Positions 57,853-64,000 of a DNA stretch of 64,000 nucleotides are shown one piece after another. Below the pieces are notes generated by a model that was not told the origin of the DNA, ran no database searches, and worked only from the letters and a program-made list of their open reading frames with translations. The stretch comes from Adiantum capillus-veneris (Eukaryota; Streptophyta; Polypodiopsida; Polypodiales; Pteridaceae): the NCBI GenBank assembly GCA_014529385.2, contig CM043958.1, forward strand, positions 143,368,734 through 143,432,733, written 5' to 3'. Made by a program: the position numbers and the translations under genes. Numbering within the stretch: the first letter of the stretch is position 1; each line of letters begins with the position of its first letter.

Positions 57853-57865
57853 GAAGATTCTAGAA
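57853..57865. promoter_or_regulatory. Heat-shock-element-like motif, unit B
   Basis: GAAGATTCTAGAA, a perfect GAAnnTTCnnGAA match conserved in position with unit A although the spacer bases differ. About 170 bp downstream is TATAAATGG (58035-58043). Confidence 0.45.
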
Positions 57866-58034
57866 GGAAGATCCTAGAAGATTCTGGGAGCTTGTACTAG
57901 AAGCTTCTAGAGAATTGTCTTCATCATCGCTTATGTCAACATACATGTGTCACACCATTTGTCAACATGCATGGCATGCCATGTGGCACACTCTTGTCTT
58001 GACATGTGTCCCTCTTAACTTCCCTAAGCACTAG

Positions 58035-58043
58035 TATAAATGG
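58035..58043 (+). promoter_or_regulatory. TATA-box-like motif in unit B
   Basis: TATAAATGG followed by AGGTCTTGG; unit A has the changed form TATGAATGG. Together with the upstream GAA/TTC cluster this could be a retroelement core promoter. Confidence 0.4.
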
Positions 58044-60205
58044 AGGTCTTGGACTACAAGCCCTTCAGTCTTGCCAACACCAATTGTGAAAATCTTGCCA
58101 AGCTCCAGAAAAACTCTGAAAGATTCTAGAAGCTTCTACTAGGAGCTTCTAGAGGATTGTATGCATCATTGCTCATGTCAGCATCATTGCCTATACCATC
58201 GCTTATGTCAACATCCATGTGTCACCATGCATGTGCACCATGTATCGACATGCATGTCATGCCACGTGGCACACTCTTGTATTGGCATGTGCCCTCTTAA
58301 CCTCCCTAAGAACTAGCATTAATGTTTAGTATGATTTTTGCAACCAACCCTTGTTTGGTGGATCTAAGACCATAGAATTGGCATATACAGCCTTATCTGC
58401 CATCCTAAGTTCTAGCAAGTTTGGTGATAATCACTTAATGTATGCTAGGTAAATAGATTGAAAAATGCAAAAATAAAATTGACAATAAATCTTAATCCAA
58501 TCAATATATTTTTCAAGCCGTATTTTCCTTGTGCATTTCCATTTTGCATTAGAATATCACTTGTACCCAATTCTAATAATCAATGAGGATACCAACATAG
58601 CCCCCTAGTAAATACATACAAGTGGTTTATGTCTCCTTTGTGTAGTATGCACCTCCAATACATGGCATCTGATATCCTCAAACATTTTTCTTTTCTTCTA
58701 TCCACAAGATTTTGCGCAAGATGGTTGCAACAATATTAATATTTTGGGGCGTGGAAAGGCAGAGCAGAGCCTCAGAGTTGTGCCGTGTTGAAGCATTATG
58801 AAGAAATACTAAAAGGAGCACCATCGTTTGATTGCAATCTGGAATGGAACTCCGTGCCTCGTGTAGATTATCTCTGCCTTGTTGTTGATTTGTCTGTCTT
58901 AGTCTATTCTTTTCACTTGGCATGTGATGCCCATCCCATTACACAAGTTCACTCCCAAACAGTACTAGCCCAAACCCTGGTCCTCGTTTCGGTATTTCTT
59001 TATAATGCATTGCCTTTCTTGCATTTGTCATGAAAAGTATCCAATTTCATTCATTCCTTGTGGAGAAACATCATCATCATTGAAATTCATTCCTAACAAG
59101 TTTGTGTTAAGAGTCGAGCAATACACATTGTTGCACGTACGGGTTGGTGAATACTAGACATCATAACTTCCTCTACAAACCAAGGAGTTCTCATAACACC
59201 CACACCCATGGTTTAAGTTCTCTTAATTAATCTAAATAAATAAGAGGGTGATTGTGTTGGCCGCTTTAAATAACCAAATCCTTAAGGGCTTCTTGCTAGC
59301 TCAATAGTGGTTAAGCCAAAGGCAACCCCCAAAAAGAGTCCACTATTAAGACTTTAGCTCCTAGGGTGTTAAACCATATGCTTAGCTAGCTAATACATCA
59401 ATGTCTCCCTTATCTTGGTTAATCAATAGACTCAACCTTTCCTGAACATACACTATGTGTGTGTGCACACATAGAGAGAGACACACATGCGCACACACAC
59501 ACACACACACACACACAATCAGAGAAATGGCATCCCAAATCAACCAAAAAGCTAGGGCATCTACTAAAAGCAACAAATACCTTCCATGTAAAAGCATAGC
59601 CACTTCTTTTTTCTTCTTTCCCTACTTTGTGGGTCGCATCTACCTCCTCTTTCTGGGCTTTGCATGAGTGATTTGCAGCTTGTGCATAACCAATACACTT
59701 ATAATATTATAAGCTCCATTTCATATGGTGGCTTCTCGTGTAATTCCCCTACTACTCCCAAAACACTAAAACCAAGGTTTGAGAGTCTTTTTGAACCAGT
59801 TTTAATTCCAAAAAATATGTCGATTATTTTTCACGTCATAATGGATATTTCCTAAGCTTTTGGCACCTTTATACCGATTCCACAAAGGCTTCTCGGACTT
59901 TAAAAAAGTCATCTTAGGGTCATTTTAATTTTGTTCGATTTTTTTTTTGAAGCCACCAACAAAAATCATACCAGCTTGTGAATGTTCTAAGGCTCTCTTA
60001 GTACATTAGCCTTAGTTTTTCGATTCCTACTCCTCCATAGGCCATTTTAGGTCAAATATCAACATTTTCTCTCTCTAGGCTATGTGAGAAAATTACTTGT
60101 TCAACCTTGGATTTTCAGTTCAATCACCCTAGAACACCGTTAGGTGATCAAAACCGGTTACTATTACTTGATAGTACTTTTGGACTTACCAAAAATTAAA
60201 TCCGA

Positions 60206-60513
60206 TGACACCTCATGGCCAAGATATAGAAGACTTTGATGAGAATCCCATGAAAGATATTGATATCTAGTTACACAATGAACATGTGGCAATTGTGAAG
60301 ATAAGGATCATGTGTGCATTTTTCAATGTTCTACATCTGCAACTTGCAGCATACTAACTAGATCATATGGCTCCATGACAAAATTTTGGAGGCAATAGGT
60401 GTTACACATTTTGAAAAAGAAATGGGAGAGAGAATCTTCAAAGATGCTCTCAGCTTTGAGAGTTGGGAGTTCCAGTAGAACTGAGGTCCGTGCATGAGTA
60501 CTTACTATGAAGG

Positions 60514-60517
<4 letters not shown>
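60206..60517. other. Spacer, nothing recognised
   Basis: No gene or repeat partner seen. Confidence 0.5.

Positions 60518-60562
<45 letters not shown>
60518..60562. repeat. (AG)n microsatellite
   Basis: Uninterrupted AG run. Reading frames across it are artefacts. Confidence 0.95.
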
Positions 60563-60568
<6 letters not shown>

Positions 60569-60984
60569 ATAAATGCAAAAGGAAGCGAGTATGGTATGTA
60601 CCATCTTCGTGCAGAGACGTACAAGGTGAGCGAGGTGCAAGGGAGGAGGTTGCGCAAACCCAATGGAGATGGGCAGAGGAGACATCTTTGTGTAGAGACA
60701 CGGAGATGGAGAAGGTGGGCAAGGTGCACGGGAGTAGGCTTCTCAACCCAAAGGAGATTGGGGGGGGGGACATGGGGGGGAAGGGGAAGGTGGGCGGTAC
60801 AGGCGAGGGCACAGATGGCAAAGGTGGGCTGAGGTGCAGATGACGAAGGGTTATTGCAAGCGAAGGCGCAGATGACGAAGGGTTTTTTTAAAGGGATCTT
60901 CTTACTGATGCTTTTTGTAAAGAGAGAGCCAATAATAGAGGGGACCCCATTTTGAAAATTCCTTTTAATAGGAATCTAGACGTG

Positions 60985-61185
<201 letters not shown>

Positions 61186-61239
61186 GTGTGTGTGTGTGTG
61201 GACATGTGTGCTAATAAAAAGAGAAAAATGGTATAATCT

Positions 61240-61422
61240 TTCTATCACCCAAGTGTGGTAGATTAGTTATGCCATTTCCCTCTTGAATAATTACCCTCTT
61301 GAATAAGAGGTCTTGAGTTCAACTCTCCTTGTAGGCTAGATCTTTAAGGTCTCTTGGGATAGTATCCTACAACGTTAAAACTCTCTTCTTCTTCTTCTTC
61401 TTCTTCTTCTTCTTCTTCTTCT

Positions 61423-61473
<51 letters not shown>

Positions 61474-61522
61474 GCGAGGCTCGTCTCTCTCCCCAAGCTA
61501 GGCTCTCTCTCTCCCAAGTAGG

Positions 61523-61560
<38 letters not shown>
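61240..61560 (+). repeat. SINE-like repeat, copy 2, with (CTT)n and (CT)n tail
   Basis: Possible A-box region around TGTGGTAGATTAG (61255), B-box-like GGTCTTGAGTTCAACTC (61310), then CAACGTTAAAACTCTCTTC and a (CTT)n run (61380-61425), (CT)n (61426-61470) and a second CT run (61527-61560). tRNA-derived origin is inferred from the B-box match only. Confidence 0.45.
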
Positions 61561-61563
<3 letters not shown>

Positions 61564-61989
61564 CAGGCGCACTTGGTTAGACAGAAGGCTTGCAATCTTT
61601 GACAGAAGGTGTGAGGTAAACTAGTTGTTACTATGACAATTCTCGAATATTGATCATAAGGGCTCTCATCCAGGGAGTCCATAGACAAATTATGCATGTG
61701 GTTTTGATTTCATGTAATGAGGCCACTAACTCGCCCTCGTCTCAGTTGACATATACATATGCACATAAAGTATTTAGTGTTATTGTAATTTCTCTATCTA
61801 TGATACCTCTCTTGACCTCTTTTCCTTGGCACACGAAACGTACAAATTGGTCACAAAAAATCCTACAAAGCAACAAGCACAATGGCAAATCAAGAAGACA
61901 ACACCAAATCGATAAGAATCTAAGGCTTGCTATCTCCGTCTTAACTTACAAAGCATATGCATTAGGGTGGATGACACACTAGCCAATGT

Positions 61990-62225
61990 GTCTCTTGTTC
62001 CTGGTAGTTTTTGGTGAGACATAATGCCAATTCTCCACCATACTTCTATATGGCTTAAAAAAAATTTAATCACTACCAACTCTCCGCCATACTACTATTG
62101 TACTTCTTTAGGCTTGGCTCTTGTTCCTTATAGTTTTTGGGGAGATACGATGCCACCACTCCACCATACATCTATATATGGCTTCAAAAAAATATAAGTC
62201 GCTACCAACTCTCCATCATACAGGT
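61990..62225. repeat. Tandem duplication, about 125 bp
   Basis: Two units with TCTTGTTCC...TAGTTTTTGG, CTCCACCATAC.TCTATAT and CTACCAACTCTCC. Confidence 0.85.
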
Positions 62226-63192
62226 ATCGTTCTACTTTGATTCTATCTCCTAATGGATTCAAAGGAAATATATTCATTACCTACATATTGCAAGTAAACT
62301 CTAAAGAGAACTTCATGGAAAATAAAGAACAACAATTCAAATGACAAACTTGTCGATTATGCATTTGTCTTGTTTTGACTTAATATTCAAAAGACTGTTT
62401 TGATGAGCTTCAAAAAATACCACACGACTAGTTGAACTCTTCATACTACAACAAACTTATAACATCAAATGTAGATTGCCTAGGGGGGTGCAAACTATAA
62501 AAGTGCCATTATTAGGTCTCTCCAATCTCGAAATAATAACAATCCTTTCAAATCATCTGAAGTGCACAAGTGAAGGGCGAGTTTAGAAACTGAAACACCC
62601 CAAGAGGACAATAAGCATCGGCAGTTTTCTACAAGCACCAGGGACTATCCTATCCGGTCTCACTTGTGTTGGCTGTAAATAAAGAATTTAGTTGCATAAG
62701 GGATCCATGACTCGCTTCCTGTTATCAACAGTCGCACATAGAGTCAAAAGAGACAAGATTTCTCAAAGGAACACAGTCTTATGCACACCTTCAATATGAG
62801 CCTTGGGGGTCTACTCTGGCAGATCAGTGCATGGTTCACAGTCCATAATGCCCCTCAAGGAATCACTTGGCATTTAATCACCAAAATCATAACAGACAAA
62901 AAACCTTAGAACCCTCCAAACACGATTCATCTACATGAAATTGTAATGTTTATGGATCACAGAAAAGCTACCATGGAACACACATTCCATAGGCATATAC
63001 TACAAGGCATTCAAGCAAAGCCAAAAACTTATTTGGCGTCATCGTAGAACGCTGACTGTCAGTTCAAAGAATGAGGTCACAAGCTACACACACACTTCAA
63101 GGCCCCTGGTTCACAGACCGCAAAAAAAATTATGTACACAACCAGTTTTGATTCGCCATCTCTAAACTTCCTGCAACCCTAGCCAAAAGAGA
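62226..63192. other. Non-coding, possible 3' region of the next gene
   Basis: No coding frame. It lies downstream of the minus-strand frame ending at 63193, so it may hold its 3' UTR or an intron; no clear polyadenylation cluster was identified. Confidence 0.4.
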
Positions 63193-63657
63193 CTACCAAC
63201 AAGGCATCATCTTGGATTTGTAGCACTGCATTCCTTTGTATAGCAGCATCCTATTGACAGGCAAAGTGGGTTTTACCTGTTTTCTACAGTTATGATCCTC
63301 GCAACTTGATACAACTGCAGGAGGGCTTGATGCGTCGTTGACTTCCTCAACATCCCCCTCCATCTCATTGTGCTCTTGCCTCTCCTCAAAAGCTCCCATG
63401 TGAATTACCTTACTTTGCCCTTGCCTCTCCTCATAAGCCTTTCTGTGAATACCCTTTTCAACATCCTTCCTATCCCTATATTCCCTGCTATCTCCTGTAG
63501 GCTCCACCACATCCAGTGCAAAGCGGACCTTCTTAACAGTTCTTCGCTGCCCTTTTTTCTCTGAGATACAACTTTTTTTCTCTGTGATACAACCAAAACA
63601 TTTGGTCACCAGTTGAACATCGATTGCTATGTATGACTGGCGATAAAAGACGAACAT
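63193..63657 (-). CDS. Small conserved-looking plant protein (VRF..DVVEP type), 154 residues
   Basis: The only undamaged frame in the window that looks like a host gene. From the ATG at 63657: a Lys/Ser/Cys-rich start with two near-repeats of ITEKKSC / ISEKKGQ, then KKVRFALDVVEPTGDSREYR (residues about 41-60), a charged middle with two similar units (HRKAYEERQGQSK, HMGAFEERQEHNE), an acidic stretch, and the end LPVNRMLLYKGMQCYKSKM. From memory, small uncharacterised plant proteins share a VRFADDVVEP-like motif and a C-terminal MPxNRxALYxGI motif in this order; this frame fits both. Function unknown. The start could lie upstream in another exon. No signal peptide or membrane segment is seen. 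Confidence 0.5.
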   Translation of the reverse strand: MFVFYRQSYIAIDVQLVTKCFGCITEKKSCISEKKGQRRTVKKVRFALDVVEPTGDSREYRDRKDVEKGIHRKAYEERQGQSKVIHMGAFEERQEHNEMEGDVEEVNDASSPPAVVSSCEDHNCRKQVKPTLPVNRMLLYKGMQCYKSKMMPCW

Positions 63658-64000
63658 GAAATCATGCCAAGATGTAGACTTAGAGTGGGTTATTAGAAAT
63701 CCCTGAGTATTAACTAAGGGTTACCGTATAGTGTACACATGTGACATATCTCTAGTAATACTAGTGAATCCCCCGGGGTAGAAAGCTCCAAAGCGAATAA
63801 ACGTAAATCTAGAAGTTGCATAGATAGCAGCCCTCTGTAAGAGCACAATAGAGGAAAACTGCGCTTCAAAACTCACAAACACACACACGCCTGCCTTGAA
63901 ACATACGGACTCAACATAAGAAAAGAAAATTCAAACCACCGTCATTGCCTTTTACAAAGAGTGTACTAAGGCAAAACATCAAGAATTCACTCTACAATCA
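63658..64000. other. Window end, upstream of the small gene
   Basis: Presumed 5' flank of the minus-strand gene. No TATA box called with confidence. Confidence 0.35.

Larger units (their letters stand above)
56666..60205. repeat. Tandem duplication unit B
   Basis: Second copy of 52930-56665. Differences include a single 102-bp repeat unit, a much shorter GT run, and a 110-bp segment at 59600-59700 (CACTTCTTTTTTCTTC...) absent from unit A. Its right end runs into unrelated sequence at about 60205 (ACACCTCATGGCC). Confidence 0.9.

Overview
This is eukaryotic nuclear DNA from a land plant, most likely a fern. Reasons: spliceosomal introns with GT/AG borders, plant-type LTR retrotransposons (Ty1/copia and Ty3/gypsy), dense (GA)n, (GT)n and (TA)n microsatellites, very low density of intact genes, and a pentatricopeptide-repeat fragment at 19868-20190 whose wording (DMYVKCGAL, KACGYLGDTQMGK, IISQGLL) resembles the large PPR families of ferns and lycophytes. 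The fern assignment is inference. Apart from one small candidate gene near the right end, everything that looks coding is decayed.

Layout. 1-1427: 5' end of a minus-strand copia element (gag, primer-binding site, LTR). 1915-4032: a 2.1-kb dispersed repeat, repeated at 17767-19861. 7090-10840: three copies of another repeat. 11196-17052: a cluster of decayed genes: a plus-strand gene with TATA box and intron, a divergent histone H3-like gene and a long unrecognised gene, the last two on the minus strand. 19868-22930: PPR fragment, a coiled-coil pseudogene, a dispersed repeat. 23554-31300: two convergent decayed genes. One joins a RING-like Cys/His module, an acidic linker and an FCP1/NIF-type HAD phosphatase domain; the other encodes a DDE-like transposase candidate. 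Their introns and the space between them share GGTAC-rich minisatellites. 32250-34930: a second decayed gene pair whose minus-strand member is a paralogue of the long gene at 14640-17052. 35380-38220: a decayed gypsy pol carrying a 236-bp insertion, probably followed by its 3' LTR. 39700-52810: retroelement debris, including a second copy of the small inverted-repeat element (with 8-bp target duplication), a zinc-knuckle fragment, a gag-like fragment and a copia protease/integrase fragment. 52930-60205: a tandem duplication of about 3.7 kb with conserved heat-shock-element-like motifs. 61100-62225: SINE-like and tandem repeats. 63193-63657: a small intact reading frame that may be a host gene.

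A theme runs through the window. Long stretches stay in one reading frame but are interrupted by TAA, TAG or TGA where CAA, CAG or CGA would restore sense, in the histone-like gene, the phosphatase-like gene, the transposase-like gene, the paralogous long genes and the retroelements. This points to C-to-T decay of methylated, silenced sequence rather than random noise, and it means that ORF-length-based annotation would miss most of the real genes here. The most interesting items are the divergent H3-like gene, the DDE-like gene with DFAEN / SDG / GHGKG..DG motifs, and the RING-acidic-FCP1 arrangement with a hAT-like MITE in its exon.
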